DNA from: Anaerolinea thermophila
GTDB lineage: Bacteria; Chloroflexota; Anaerolineae; Anaerolineales; Anaerolineaceae
Length of the DNA: 64,000 bases
Assembly (NCBI RefSeq): GCF_020723905.1
Contig: NZ_DYHZ01000006.1
Span: 186,001 to 250,000 of the forward strand
Direction: 5' to 3'
Made by a program: the position numbers and the translations under genes. The notes below the pieces were generated by a model that saw only the letters and a list, made by a program, of their open reading frames with translations, searched no databases and was not told where the DNA came from. Below, piece by piece: positions 8,831 through 18,897 of the stretch. Within the stretch, counting starts at the first letter, position 1. Each line of letters starts with the position of its first letter.

Positions 8831-8855
8831 AAAAGCAGTGGGTTACTCCCACTGC
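8829..8855 (-). terminator. Intrinsic terminator for the DUF4870 gene
   Basis: An 8-bp stem (8835-8842 with 8848-8855) is followed, on the minus strand, by a T-run (the A-run at 8829-8834). It overlaps the stop region of the convergent S51-like gene. Confidence 0.8.
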
Positions 8856-8886
8856 CTGGAAAAAGTCTTTCAACCTCAGGGCAGAA

Positions 8887-9219
8887 TCACCAACCCTGCT
8901 GGCGGACAAAGTTTGAGATCACAGGAATATCAAAAGTTTCTCCGCGATTGGCTTTAATACCCAGATAGATATTGAGAATCAACGTGAGCACACTGGTCAC
9001 ACAGCCAATCACAACAAAACTGAGCAGGAAATTAATCACCCACTCCACAACCCCCAGAATCAATGCCTGCATATTGTGACGCTTAATGAAAGGACGATTT
9101 TTCTTGTCTTCCAGCAACAAAATGACAATCGGGATAATCGGGGTGAAAATGTATGCCAGCAAAGTCCAGAGTTTATCGTCGCTGGTGACATCCGTCATGG
9201 GTTCAAATTGATCGCTCAT
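8887..9219 (-). CDS. DUF4870 membrane protein
   Basis: Small membrane protein of 110 residues. An acidic soluble N-terminus (about residues 1-15) is followed by KLWTLLAYIFTPIIPIVILL, a charged turn (EDKKNRPFIKRHNMQAL) and two further hydrophobic stretches at about 50-95. The charged KKNRPFIKRHNMQA turn with a His and Gln between the first and second helices is the hallmark of the DUF4870/Tic20-like group. Function is unknown. I chose the ATG at 9219, which has GGAGG five bases upstream, over an upstream in-frame ATG without a site. It is a single-gene unit with its own terminator. Confidence 0.85.
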   Translation of the reverse strand: MSDQFEPMTDVTSDDKLWTLLAYIFTPIIPIVILLLEDKKNRPFIKRHNMQALILGVVEWVINFLLSFVVIGCVTSVLTLILNIYLGIKANRGETFDIPVISNFVRQQGW

Positions 9220-9352
9220 AGGGTCCTCCAAAAAATTGAGTATGTGGACTAAACTATTTCTCATTGTACAACCATTTTCTCACCCGTCAAACAAAATTCA
9301 GGATAATTTTTTACGTTCCCCCTTTTTACGGTTATGATACAATTTGCAAACG

Positions 9353-10270
9353 ATGATACCCAAAACAGTCTTTATGGGTTCCCCAGAGTTTGCTTTGCCA
9401 ACCCTGAAAGCACTGGCAGAGCGCTATCCCGTGGTTGGCGTTGTTACACAACCCGATCGTCCAGCCGGACGGGGGAATATCCTTACGCCGCCTCCCGTCA
9501 AGGTTTTAGCGCAACAACTTGGACTTGAGGTCTTCCAGCCTGATAAATTACGCACTCCTGAAGCAATGGAAAAACTTCGATCATGGAATCCAGATCTGAT
9601 CGTCGTGGCGGCGTTTGGGCAAATTCTGCGTCAGGAGGTACTGGACCTTCCTTCATACGGATGCATAAATGTGCACGCCTCATTGCTCCCTCGATGGCGG
9701 GGAGCATCCCCGATTCAAGCGGCAATTCTACATGGTGATTCAGTCACCGGTGTAACCATTATGAAGATGGATGCCGGCATAGATACCGGTCCTATCCTTG
9801 CACAACGTACTGCACCTATCCTGCCAGATGACACTGCCGGAAGCCTCTCCGAACGTCTTGCACAGGAAGGCGCCGATTTACTCATGGAGGTTTTACCGGA
9901 TTATCTGGAGGGTCGTCTTCAACCCCGTCCTCAGCCGGAAGAAGGGGCAACCTATGCCAAAATGCTGAAGAAGGAAGAGGGTAACCTGAATTTTGAAGAA
10001 AGCGTCCATCAACTGGTTAACCGGGTGAGAGCCTATTATCCCTGGCCCAGCGCTTATACGTTCTGGAACGGACAAATGCTGAAAATTCACCGTGCACGGG
10101 CAGTGAAGGATCCTCACTCCATTTCAGGACAGCGGCGGATCATTGAGGGATACCCTGCCATTGGCGCATCCGATGGTTGGCTGGTATTACTGGAAGTCCA
10201 GCCTGCCGGAAAACGCGCTATGGATGGCAAAGATTTTCTGCGCGGCGCACGCACCTGGAGCGAAACGTAA
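9353..10270 (+). CDS. fmt: Methionyl-tRNA formyltransferase
   Basis: Formylates Met on the initiator tRNA using 10-formyl-tetrahydrofolate. The formyltransferase domain holds VFMGSPEFALPTL at the start, the folate/catalytic segment NVHASLLPRWRGASPIQ near residue 108 and the catalytic Asp region GVTIMKMDAGIDTGPI. The C-terminal tRNA-binding domain ends at residue 305. I start at the ATG at 9353; an in-frame TTG at 9344 is the alternative. There is no clear ribosome site, and a TACAAT box at 9338-9343 ends 9 bases before the ATG, which suggests a leaderless mRNA. The panE-like gene starts 2 bases after the stop, so they form one unit. No def gene is adjacent. Confidence 0.97.
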   Translation: MIPKTVFMGSPEFALPTLKALAERYPVVGVVTQPDRPAGRGNILTPPPVKVLAQQLGLEVFQPDKLRTPEAMEKLRSWNPDLIVVAAFGQILRQEVLDLPSYGCINVHASLLPRWRGASPIQAAILHGDSVTGVTIMKMDAGIDTGPILAQRTAPILPDDTAGSLSERLAQEGADLLMEVLPDYLEGRLQPRPQPEEGATYAKMLKKEEGNLNFEESVHQLVNRVRAYYPWPSAYTFWNGQMLKIHRARAVKDPHSISGQRRIIEGYPAIGASDGWLVLLEVQPAGKRAMDGKDFLRGARTWSET

Positions 10271-10272
10271 AC

Positions 10273-11328
10273 ATGGCAAAGCCCCATACGCCCAAACTCA
10301 AGTTTCTGTGTTTTGGCGCCGGCGCCATTGGTGGATACATTGGAGGAAGTCTAATCCTCGCCGGCCATTCGGTCACTTTTCTTGAACGTCCTGAACAGGC
10401 GGAAGCGTTGAAATCCCGGGGATTGGTACTTCAAACCCCGCAAGGCACGTTTTCCATTTTCCCTCTGCAAGTCGTCAGTTCGCTTGAAGAAACAATTACG
10501 GCTGGACCCTATGATCTGGGGATACTTGCGGTCAAATCGTATGACACGCAATCTCTACTGGAGACTTTATCGCCGTATGCAGTGGCTTTGCCACCCGTTT
10601 TATCGCTTCAAAATGGGGTGGAAAACGAAATGTTCCTTGCCTGCGTTTTTGGCACTGATCGGGTGATTTCAGGGACGGTGACCACAGCGGTGGGAAAACC
10701 GGAACCCGGGGTTATCGTGGTGGAACGTCTGCGCGGGGTCGGTATTGCTGATGAGCATCCTCTCGCTCCTACCCTGGCGGGCGTCATGGATGCGGCTGGA
10801 TTGCGTGCGCGGTTATACACCAATGGCCGTGCCATGAAATGGTCTAAAATGCTGACCAATCTTATGGGCAATGCCACTTCTGCCATTCTGGATATGACTC
10901 CGGCAGAAATTTACGCTGACCCCCATCTGACTCGATTGGAAGTTGCCATGCTTCGGGAAGCAGTATCGGTCATGCGTGCCATGAAGATTCCTGTGGTAAA
11001 CCTGCCGGGAACTCCTGTCAAAGGATTGATTTTTCTTTCCTCCCTGCCTATCTGGCTCAGTCAGCCTTTATGGCAACAAGCCCTGGGAAAAGGACGCGGC
11101 GGGAAAATGCCTTCTTTCCAAATTGACCTGAAGAGCGGTAGGGGAAAATCGGAGGTGGAATTCCTTAACGGTGCTGTGGTGCGTTTTGGTCAACAGGCAG
11201 GCGTGCCTACTCCCATCAACCAGACCCTGACCCATTTGCTCATGGAAATCACCAGAGGGAATATTCGCTGGGAAGATTTCCGGCATAATCCTGCCGCATT
11301 ATTGAAAGCATGTGGGTTTCATTCCTGA
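10273..11328 (+). CDS. panE: 2-dehydropantoate 2-reductase family protein (ApbA/PanE)
   Basis: NADPH-dependent ketopantoate reductase family, the second step of pantothenate and hence coenzyme A synthesis. The Rossmann motif is FGAGAIGGYIGG near residue 15. A catalytic Lys-containing helix follows (AMKWSKMLTNLMGNATSAI, about residue 195) and the C-terminal helical domain carries the substrate Ser/Asp region (SFQIDLKSGRGKSEVEFLNG). The 351-residue length is slightly long, with an extra loop near residues 245-275. I chose the ATG at 10273 directly after fmt; a longer frame overlapping fmt has no support. ApbA/PanE family members vary in substrate, so the precise reaction is an assignment by family. 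Confidence 0.88.
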   Translation: MAKPHTPKLKFLCFGAGAIGGYIGGSLILAGHSVTFLERPEQAEALKSRGLVLQTPQGTFSIFPLQVVSSLEETITAGPYDLGILAVKSYDTQSLLETLSPYAVALPPVLSLQNGVENEMFLACVFGTDRVISGTVTTAVGKPEPGVIVVERLRGVGIADEHPLAPTLAGVMDAAGLRARLYTNGRAMKWSKMLTNLMGNATSAILDMTPAEIYADPHLTRLEVAMLREAVSVMRAMKIPVVNLPGTPVKGLIFLSSLPIWLSQPLWQQALGKGRGGKMPSFQIDLKSGRGKSEVEFLNGAVVRFGQQAGVPTPINQTLTHLLMEITRGNIRWEDFRHNPAALLKACGFHS

Positions 11329-11334
11329 AAAAAC

Positions 11335-11362
11335 TTGACGCACCTTTCAGTTGCGGTACAAT
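11335..11362 (+). promoter_or_regulatory. Promoter of the tRNA-Leu gene
   Basis: TTGACG (11335-11340), a 16-bp spacer and TACAAT (11357-11362) lie just before the tRNA. Transcription would start near 11369, a few bases before the mature 5' end. Confidence 0.75.
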
Positions 11363-11373
11363 TATTCTTAACC

Positions 11374-11460
11374 GGGGCGATGGCGGAACCGGCAGACGCA
11401 GTGGACTTAAAATCCACCGGTGGCAACACCTTGTGGGTTCGACTCCCACTCGCCCCACCA
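11374..11460 (+). tRNA. tRNA-Leu (anticodon UAA)
   Basis: The acceptor strand GGGGCGA pairs with TCGCCCC, the anticodon loop is CTTAAAA giving anticodon UAA, there is a long variable arm as in class II tRNAs, and the T loop is TTCGACT. The 3' CCA is encoded in the DNA (11458-11460). Read by eye; all stems close. Confidence 0.97.
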
Positions 11461-11461
11461 G

Positions 11462-11491
11462 AAAACAGCGCTCGAACGAGCGCTGTTTTTT
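11462..11491 (+). terminator. Intrinsic terminator after tRNA-Leu
   Basis: A long perfect stem (11462-11474 with 11477-11489) carries its own A-run and T-run and begins two bases after the tRNA CCA. The 190 bp between it and the efp promoter hold nothing else clear. Confidence 0.88.
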
Positions 11492-11687
11492 ATCAGGCAC
11501 ACGTGCTTAACATCAATTTCCAATGAGACTCAATATCCTCTTCCCAAAATAAACAACACCAGGAATCATTGATAAGAATCCATACAAACCTTGTTGAGAA
11601 AGCCCCTTTTCTAAAGAGGGAATCCGTCAATAAAGCCAGATTCCACCGAAAAAGGTTGACAAAAATGGAAAAAAGGCTCTCCAGTTC

Positions 11688-11716
11688 TTGCGATTCCCCC
11701 CGGCGTTTGCTATAAT
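11688..11716 (+). promoter_or_regulatory. efp promoter
   Basis: TTGCGA (11688-11693), a 17-bp spacer and a perfect TATAAT (11711-11716) lie 34 bases before the efp ATG. Confidence 0.75.
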
Positions 11717-11750
11717 TCCGCTGGTTAACTCTAAGAAGGGCAAGGTTATT

Positions 11751-12308
11751 ATGATTGACGTCAACGATCTGAGAAAAGGTGTTATTTTTGAACTGGATGG
11801 TCAGCTCATGCGGGTGCTGGAATACAGCCACCACAAACCCGGGCGCGGCAATGCGGTTATCCGAATTAAAGCCCGCAATTTGAAGACCGGCGCTACCATT
11901 GAAAAGACTTTCACATCTGGCGACCGCGTGCAGGATATTCGCCTGGACTATCACACCGTGCAGTACCTGTACAGTGATGAAAACTTCTTCTATTTTATGG
12001 ATGTGGAAACCTTCGATCAGGTGCCGGTGAGCAAAGAACTGGTTGAGGAATATGCTGGCTTCCTGAAAGAGAATATGGAAGTCAAGTTGACTCTGTATCA
12101 GGGACAACCCCTGGACATTGAATTGCCCACCACCGTAGATCTTAAAGTGGTGTATGCCGAACCGGCAGTGCGCGGCGATACTGCCACCGGGGTCACAAAA
12201 AAGGTGCGTGTGGAAACCGGTGCGGAAATTGAAACCCCGATTTTCGTCAATGAAGGCGATACCATCCGAGTGGATACCCGCACAGGCACCTACGTGACCC
12301 GGGTATAA
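11751..12308 (+). CDS. efp: Translation elongation factor P
   Basis: EF-P relieves ribosome stalling at proline stretches. The 185-residue length and three-barrel plan are standard: N-terminal KOW-like domain (IDVNDLRKGVIFELDG), then two OB domains ending RVDTRTGTYVTRV. The tip loop reads SHHKPGRGN, with Lys29 at the position modified or presented in the P-site. No EF-P-modifying enzyme is seen in the window. The start is the ATG at 11751 with AAGAAGGGCAAGG before it; a longer in-frame ATG at 11688 overlaps the promoter and is rejected. A dedicated promoter and terminator flank the gene. Confidence 0.97.
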   Translation: MIDVNDLRKGVIFELDGQLMRVLEYSHHKPGRGNAVIRIKARNLKTGATIEKTFTSGDRVQDIRLDYHTVQYLYSDENFFYFMDVETFDQVPVSKELVEEYAGFLKENMEVKLTLYQGQPLDIELPTTVDLKVVYAEPAVRGDTATGVTKKVRVETGAEIETPIFVNEGDTIRVDTRTGTYVTRV

Positions 12309-12333
12309 TCTTCTCTATCCCTGAAGCGGTTGA

Positions 12334-12362
12334 AACCCTGCCTCTACCGGGCAGGGTTTTTC
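12334..12362 (+). terminator. efp intrinsic terminator
   Basis: The stem ACCCTGCC (12335-12342) with GGCAGGGT (12350-12357) and a 7-base loop is followed by a T-run. Confidence 0.85.
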
Positions 12363-12380
12363 CTAAAAGGAATTGGTGAA

Positions 12381-12710
12381 ATGAAAACTCCGGCTGGAAA
12401 GGAATGCCCTTATTTTTATGGAAATTACTTTCGGGGGCGCAAGCAGGAAGAGTGCCGCTTGATTGGAAATAAACCCTCCCCCCACCACTGGAGTCCCGAT
12501 TTGTGCAAAACCTGCCCGGTGCCAGAGATTGTGCTGGCAAATGCCTGTCCTCACATGCAACTGCAGGCAAACGTTCAATCGCATCTTTTTGGACTGATTC
12601 GAAGAATCCAGATTGAGGCATACTGCGAGAAAACCCAAACGGTGGTCAAAGAACCTCATATTGGCTGTGGGCAATGTCACCCGTTTCCCCCATTCATTCA
12701 AAAGGAGTAA
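12381..12710 (+). CDS. Small cysteine-rich protein, unknown
   Basis: Unrecognised protein of 109 residues with ten Cys. They fall in clusters: C9 and C22 in an N-terminal segment with KECPYFYGNYFRGRKQEECR, a central CKTCPVPE pair, ANACPHM, then AYC and a C-terminal GCGQCHPFPPF. The CxxC pairs and nearby His suggest metal binding (zinc or Fe-S). There is no membrane helix or signal peptide. The start is the ATG at 12381 with AAAGGAATTGGTGAA before it. The HAD-DinB gene starts 3 bases after the stop with AAAAGGAG overlapping this gene's end, so the two are coupled. Confidence 0.75.
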   Translation: MKTPAGKECPYFYGNYFRGRKQEECRLIGNKPSPHHWSPDLCKTCPVPEIVLANACPHMQLQANVQSHLFGLIRRIQIEAYCEKTQTVVKEPHIGCGQCHPFPPFIQKE

Positions 12711-12713
12711 ACA

Positions 12714-13910
12714 ATGGGACTCATTCTTCTGATGGATCTGGACGATACCCTTTTAGAAAACTCCATTGAAAGGTTCCTGCCCGCCTATCTGAAAGCCCTT
12801 TCCCGACATCTCGCCAACCATCTCAAACCCGAAGTGCTCATTCAAGAACTGTTGCGCGCTACCGATGCGATGATCGCCAATCAAAATCCTCTCCGCACGC
12901 TGGAAGATGTTTTCGATGAAGCCTTTTATCCTGCAGTTGGAGTCAGCAAAGAAGCATTAAAACCGGCTATCCATTCGTTCTATCAGGATATTTTCCCCTC
13001 ACTCAAACCCCTCACCAGATCCAAGCCCGAAGCCATCGCTTTGATTGAGCAGGCATTAAAGAAGGGCTGGAAGGTGGTGGTTGCTACCAATCCCATTTTT
13101 CCGCTTACCGCCATCGAACAGCGCCTGGAATGGGCAGGACTCCCTCCAAAAGAAATACCTTTTGACCTGATAACCTCGTACGAAACCTTCCACTTTGCCA
13201 AACCCAACCCGGCATATTATGCGGAAATCCTTGCCCGGATTGGCTGGAAAGATGAAACGGTCGTCATGGTGGGGAACAGCATGACTGAAGACATTCAGCC
13301 TGCCAGTCAAATGGGGATTTCCACATTCTGGCTGAGCGAGAAAGCACCCGACGATGGCAATACCACACCATCCGCATGGGGTGGTTTCTCAGAGATGTAT
13401 TCTTTCCTGAATCAGATTGGAGTTCATACCACACAGCAACAACCCCTTTCTTCCTCCGGGTTGATAGCGTCTCTGCGAGCCACCCTTGCCTTTCTGGATA
13501 CTCAGCGCAGAACAGTGCCCCTCGCACGCTGGAATCAAAAGCCATCTTCAGCAGAATGGTGTTTTACCGAAATCATCTGTCATTTACGGGACAGTGATCG
13601 GGAAGTCAATTTGCCCCGTTTTTGGAAAATTTTGAAAGAAGAAAATCCCTTCCTGCCAGCCGTCAACGCTGATGAATGGTCATCTACAAGGCAGTATTGC
13701 GACCAGGAAGAACCGGTGGAAGCGCTAGAGGGATTCATTCAGACGCGCATGGAAATTCTAAACCTGCTAGAAACGCTTCCCCCCGAGTCCTGGGAGCGTC
13801 CCGCCCGTCATGCCATCTTTGGACCGACCACCCTTCGTGAACTGGTAACCTTTATGGTAGCCCACGATCGTGATCACATTCAACAAGCCCTCAAGACGCT
13901 CGAGAAATAA
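12714..13910 (+). CDS. HAD-superfamily hydrolase fused to a DinB-like domain
   Basis: Protein of 398 residues with two domains. Residues 1-235 are a haloacid-dehalogenase-type phosphohydrolase: motif I MDLDDTLLENS (Asp nucleophile at about residue 8), motif II VVATNP near 123, a Lys-bearing segment FAKPNPAYY and motif IV VMVGNSMTEDI near 183. Residues 245-398 look like a DinB/YfiT four-helix domain: an SAEWCFTEIICHLRDSDREV helix with the first metal His and a C-terminal FMVAHDRDHIQQAL with the HxxxH pair. Such domains often bind a divalent metal and thiols. Fusion of the two is uncommon. It is coupled to the Cys-rich gene upstream. The substrate of either half is unknown. Confidence 0.85.
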   Translation: MGLILLMDLDDTLLENSIERFLPAYLKALSRHLANHLKPEVLIQELLRATDAMIANQNPLRTLEDVFDEAFYPAVGVSKEALKPAIHSFYQDIFPSLKPLTRSKPEAIALIEQALKKGWKVVVATNPIFPLTAIEQRLEWAGLPPKEIPFDLITSYETFHFAKPNPAYYAEILARIGWKDETVVMVGNSMTEDIQPASQMGISTFWLSEKAPDDGNTTPSAWGGFSEMYSFLNQIGVHTTQQQPLSSSGLIASLRATLAFLDTQRRTVPLARWNQKPSSAEWCFTEIICHLRDSDREVNLPRFWKILKEENPFLPAVNADEWSSTRQYCDQEEPVEALEGFIQTRMEILNLLETLPPESWERPARHAIFGPTTLRELVTFMVAHDRDHIQQALKTLEK

Positions 13911-13962
13911 GCATTTTTGTATAAGAAATAGATAAGATTTTTAGACAACTCTGCAATTCAAA

Positions 13963-13991
13963 TTGATTAGGTGCATGGTCATTGGTATAAT
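13963..13991 (+). promoter_or_regulatory. ftsH promoter
   Basis: TTGATT (13963-13968), a 17-bp spacer and a perfect TATAAT (13986-13991) lie about 40 bases before the ftsH start. Confidence 0.7.
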
Positions 13992-14032
13992 CAATTCAAG
14001 CATCTAGAAAAGATGCTCTATTGGAGGTATCT

Positions 14033-15907
<1,875 letters not shown>

Positions 15908-15915
15908 TAAAAACA

Positions 15916-15953
15916 AAACCGGGCTGTCCAAGAATAAACAGCCCGGTTTCTTT
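15916..15953. terminator. Bidirectional terminator between ftsH and the acyl-CoA ligase gene
   Basis: A 12-bp perfect stem (15916-15927 with 15938-15949) has an A-rich left flank and a T-rich right flank. It serves both convergent genes. Confidence 0.88.
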
Positions 15954-15958
15954 TCTTG

Positions 15959-17614
15959 TCACACCTGACGGTACGGTTCTGTCAGCACCCGCCGCAACAA
16001 TTTCCCCACCGGGGAGCGCGGCAGTCGTTCTAAAAATTCCACTTCGATGGGTACTTTGTAATATACCAGCGATTGTTTGCACCATTCAAAAATTTCTTCA
16101 GCCGAGGCAGAATGACCGGGTTTCAATACCACCCATGCTTTGACCGCCTCGCCACGGATAGGATGGGGAATTCCGGCAACACCTGCCTCCAGAACCGCCG
16201 GATGGGCAGCAATGACTTCCTCCACCTCGCGAGGCCAGACCTGATAACCGCTGACTTTAATCAGGTCTTTTTTACGATCCAGAATGTAAAAATAGCCATC
16301 CTCATCCATCCGGGCAATATCCCCCGTGTACAGCCAGCCGTTCCGAAGGGTTTCCCGAGTTTCTTCCGGACGATTATGATACCCCTGCATCACCTGAGGA
16401 CCGCGAATAAGCAACTCTCCGACTTCACCAGTGGGCAAATCGGTCTCCCCATCCTCCAGCGAGACAATCCGGCAATCCACATCAGGTAAAGGCAAACCAA
16501 TAGACCCCGGGCGTTTTTCACCCAGCATGGGGTTGCAATGGGTCGCAGTGGGAGCCTCCGAAAGCCCATACCCCTCCATCAGTTTTGCGCCAGTCAGGGC
16601 TTCAAAACGAAGACGAATTTCCTCCAGTAAAGGGGCAGACCCGGAGATGCAAGCCCGAATGGAACGCAGATTAACCTCCCCAGATTGAACCAGAGGATGC
16701 TGGTTAATCAAAGCATAAAGGGTTGGCACTCCAGGGAAAAAACTGACCTGGTAGGTCTGGACAGCCTCAAGCAGTTTGGGAAGTTCCCGAGGATTCGGGA
16801 TCAAGACCATGCGCGCCGCCATGGAAGCCCCTACACTCATACCGACAACCATGCCGTACACGTGATACAGGGGAATTGCCAGTAAGACAGTCTCTCTACC
16901 ATCTTCCATGCCCGAAAGCCACGCCCGAAACTGCAGAGTGTTGGCAACCAGATTCCGATGCAAGCCCACAGCGGCTTTGGGAATTCCTGCCGTTCCCCCA
17001 CTGTACTGGAAGATGGCGACATCGTCGGGGGAAACCTGAGCCTTTCTCTCCAACACAACAGGAGCCCAGCGCATCACCTCCTGCAGGGTAAAGGTAGTGC
17101 GTACCGGGTCTTTCAGACAGAACGCAGGATCAGGTTGCCATTCCGCAATGGAAAAAGCATCTTCCAGAGAAGTAAAAATCCACTGGCGCACCGGCACATC
17201 TTGCGGTAATTGTTCAATTAACGGACGGGAGGATTCTCCCGCAATCACCAGCGCACAACCCGAATCCCGAATCTGATACTCAACCTCGCGGGGTGTATAA
17301 GCGGGGTTCATTGCAGAAACCACTCCCCCCGCTTTCAAGGTGGCATAATACGCCAGCACATATTGAGGTACATTGGGCAGGAGAATGCCTACCCTCTCCC
17401 CTTTCTGTAAACCCAGCGCAATTAACCCGCGCGCCAACACGTCGGTTAATGCCGACATTCTGGCATAGGAGATGGTTTTACCTTCAAAAATTGTGCAGGG
17501 TTGTTCTGGATAACGACTGGCGGCTTCGTCCAAAAAATCGAACACCCGTAAAGAAGGATAGGTGAGGGAATGCGGCACCCCTTCATCATAGTGATTAACC
17601 CAGGGACGATTCAT
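15959..17614 (-). CDS. AMP-dependent acyl-CoA synthetase/ligase
   Basis: Adenylate-forming enzyme of 551 residues, most like long-chain fatty-acid-CoA ligases. It activates a carboxylate with ATP and transfers it to CoA. Visible motifs: FQYSGGTAGIPKAA (P-loop-like motif), GYGLSEAPTATHCNP (motif with the adenine-contacting Tyr and Glu), YTGDIARMDEDGYFYILDR (hinge Asp) and the C-terminal catalytic Lys in SPVGKLLRR. The start is the ATG at 17614 with GGAGG nine bases upstream, overlapping the end of miaA by 20 bp, so it is the last gene of a GT4-yraN-miaA-ligase unit. Chain-length preference cannot be read. Confidence 0.93.
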   Translation of the reverse strand: MNRPWVNHYDEGVPHSLTYPSLRVFDFLDEAASRYPEQPCTIFEGKTISYARMSALTDVLARGLIALGLQKGERVGILLPNVPQYVLAYYATLKAGGVVSAMNPAYTPREVEYQIRDSGCALVIAGESSRPLIEQLPQDVPVRQWIFTSLEDAFSIAEWQPDPAFCLKDPVRTTFTLQEVMRWAPVVLERKAQVSPDDVAIFQYSGGTAGIPKAAVGLHRNLVANTLQFRAWLSGMEDGRETVLLAIPLYHVYGMVVGMSVGASMAARMVLIPNPRELPKLLEAVQTYQVSFFPGVPTLYALINQHPLVQSGEVNLRSIRACISGSAPLLEEIRLRFEALTGAKLMEGYGLSEAPTATHCNPMLGEKRPGSIGLPLPDVDCRIVSLEDGETDLPTGEVGELLIRGPQVMQGYHNRPEETRETLRNGWLYTGDIARMDEDGYFYILDRKKDLIKVSGYQVWPREVEEVIAAHPAVLEAGVAGIPHPIRGEAVKAWVVLKPGHSASAEEIFEWCKQSLVYYKVPIEVEFLERLPRSPVGKLLRRVLTEPYRQV

Positions 17615-18563
17615 GTTGATAAACCTCCATCCACCACAAAATAACAAAGTTCACAATCTCTTCAACCGATACCTGATCCAGATCAAACCAGCGAATCTGG
17701 GGGTCTTCTTCGCGGAACCACGCACCCTGCTGGCGGACGTAACGGCGTGTCAGGCGCCTGATTTCAAGAACAGCCTCCTCCAGGGTTTTGGAACCCTGAA
17801 GGACTTCAATCAACTGACGATACCCGATTGCCGAAAAAGCAGGCAAATCGGGCGGGTACTTTTCCAGCAAAGCCCGAACCTCTTCCAGAAAACCTCGCTG
17901 GAGCATGTCTTCAATTCGGGAGTCAATACGCTCATAAAGCGTTTTGCGATTACGGGTCAAACCCAGAATCTGCACCAGATAGGGCGAGGAAGACTTTCTT
18001 CGCTGTTCAGAAAAGCGTCTTCCAGTAGAAAAAATGACTTCCAAAGCCCGAATGGTGCGGCGAACATTCCGAGGGTCAATTCCCTGAGCGGCAACGGGGT
18101 CCAGAAGGGCAAGCATGGAATGCATGGCTTCTTTCCCCTCTTCATCAGCCATCCGTTCCAGAACTGAACGCAGAAGAGGATGAGGAGGCTGGGCTGGGGG
18201 CTGCCACCCTTCAATGACGGCTTTCACGTACTGCCCTGTACCACCCACCAGAATAGGAAGTTTTCCCCGCGCGTGAATGTCTGCAATTGCCTGCTGAGCG
18301 GCTTGCTGAAACAACGCCAGACTCCACACCTCATCGGGATCAGCCACATCCACCAGGTGATGCGGTACTCCCTGACGTTCGACAGGAGCAGGTTTTGCGG
18401 TGCCAATATCCATTCCACGATAGAACAGACGGGAATCTGCTGAGACTATTTCAGCGTCCAATCGGCGAGCAATTTCAATAGAAACCTGCGTTTTCCCCAC
18501 TGCGGTTGGACCCACAATCACCAGCAAGGGCTTATTCCGTAAGGGCATTTTCGAAGTGCTCAA
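17595..18563 (-). CDS. miaA: tRNA dimethylallyltransferase MiaA
   Basis: Transfers a dimethylallyl group to A37 of tRNAs that read codons starting with U. The P-loop is VGPTAVGKT (about residues 17-25), followed by the substrate-contact segment VSADSRLFYRGMDIGTAKP, the VGGTGQYVKAVIEG motif and the C-terminal SAIGYRQL and TRRYVRQQGAWFR signature (usually TRRYAKRQ-TWFR). The 322 residues are normal. The start is the TTG at 18563, seven bases after AAGGAG; the in-frame ATG at 18548 has no ribosome site. It overlaps yraN upstream and the ligase gene downstream. The complete tRNA-Leu(UAA) in this window reads a U-starting codon and is a plausible target. Confidence 0.95.
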   Translation of the reverse strand: MSTSKMPLRNKPLLVIVGPTAVGKTQVSIEIARRLDAEIVSADSRLFYRGMDIGTAKPAPVERQGVPHHLVDVADPDEVWSLALFQQAAQQAIADIHARGKLPILVGGTGQYVKAVIEGWQPPAQPPHPLLRSVLERMADEEGKEAMHSMLALLDPVAAQGIDPRNVRRTIRALEVIFSTGRRFSEQRRKSSSPYLVQILGLTRNRKTLYERIDSRIEDMLQRGFLEEVRALLEKYPPDLPAFSAIGYRQLIEVLQGSKTLEEAVLEIRRLTRRYVRQQGAWFREEDPQIRWFDLDQVSVEEIVNFVILWWMEVYQHESSLG

Positions 18564-18897
18564 TGAGCGGCTCCTTTCCCTTTTCTCGCTCGATTGCCAG
18601 AATATCTACCTGCCAGGCAGGTGGTTCAGACACGGCTTTCTGCAGATATGCCTGAATGGCACTGAGCAGGTGAGATTTTTTCTGTGGCGTCAGGGCACTT
18701 TCAGGATAACCAAAATCCTGGCTGGTACGGGTTTTCACTTCTACAAAGATCATAGTCTCACCACGCTGAGCCACAATGTCAATCTCACCAAATTCCGTGC
18801 GTACGTTCCGCGCCAGGATAATGTATCCCTTCTGGGTTAAGTATTTAACAGCCAGGTCTTCTCCCCATTTACCTAAACGCTGGCGATACGTGTTCAT
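18532..18897 (-). CDS. yraN: YraN family protein (UPF0102), nuclease-like fold
   Basis: Protein of 121 residues in the YraN family, which has a restriction-endonuclease-like (PD-(D/E)xK) fold of unproven function. The opening GKWGEDLAVKYLTQKGY and the core EFGEIDIVAQRGETMIFVEV with following KTR are the family signature and include the candidate D-ExK residues. Its ATG overlaps the TGA of the glycosyltransferase gene (ATGA) and its end overlaps the miaA start, so translation is coupled along the operon. Confidence 0.93.
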   Translation of the reverse strand: MNTYRQRLGKWGEDLAVKYLTQKGYIILARNVRTEFGEIDIVAQRGETMIFVEVKTRTSQDFGYPESALTPQKKSHLLSAIQAYLQKAVSEPPAWQVDILAIEREKGKEPLIEHFENALTE

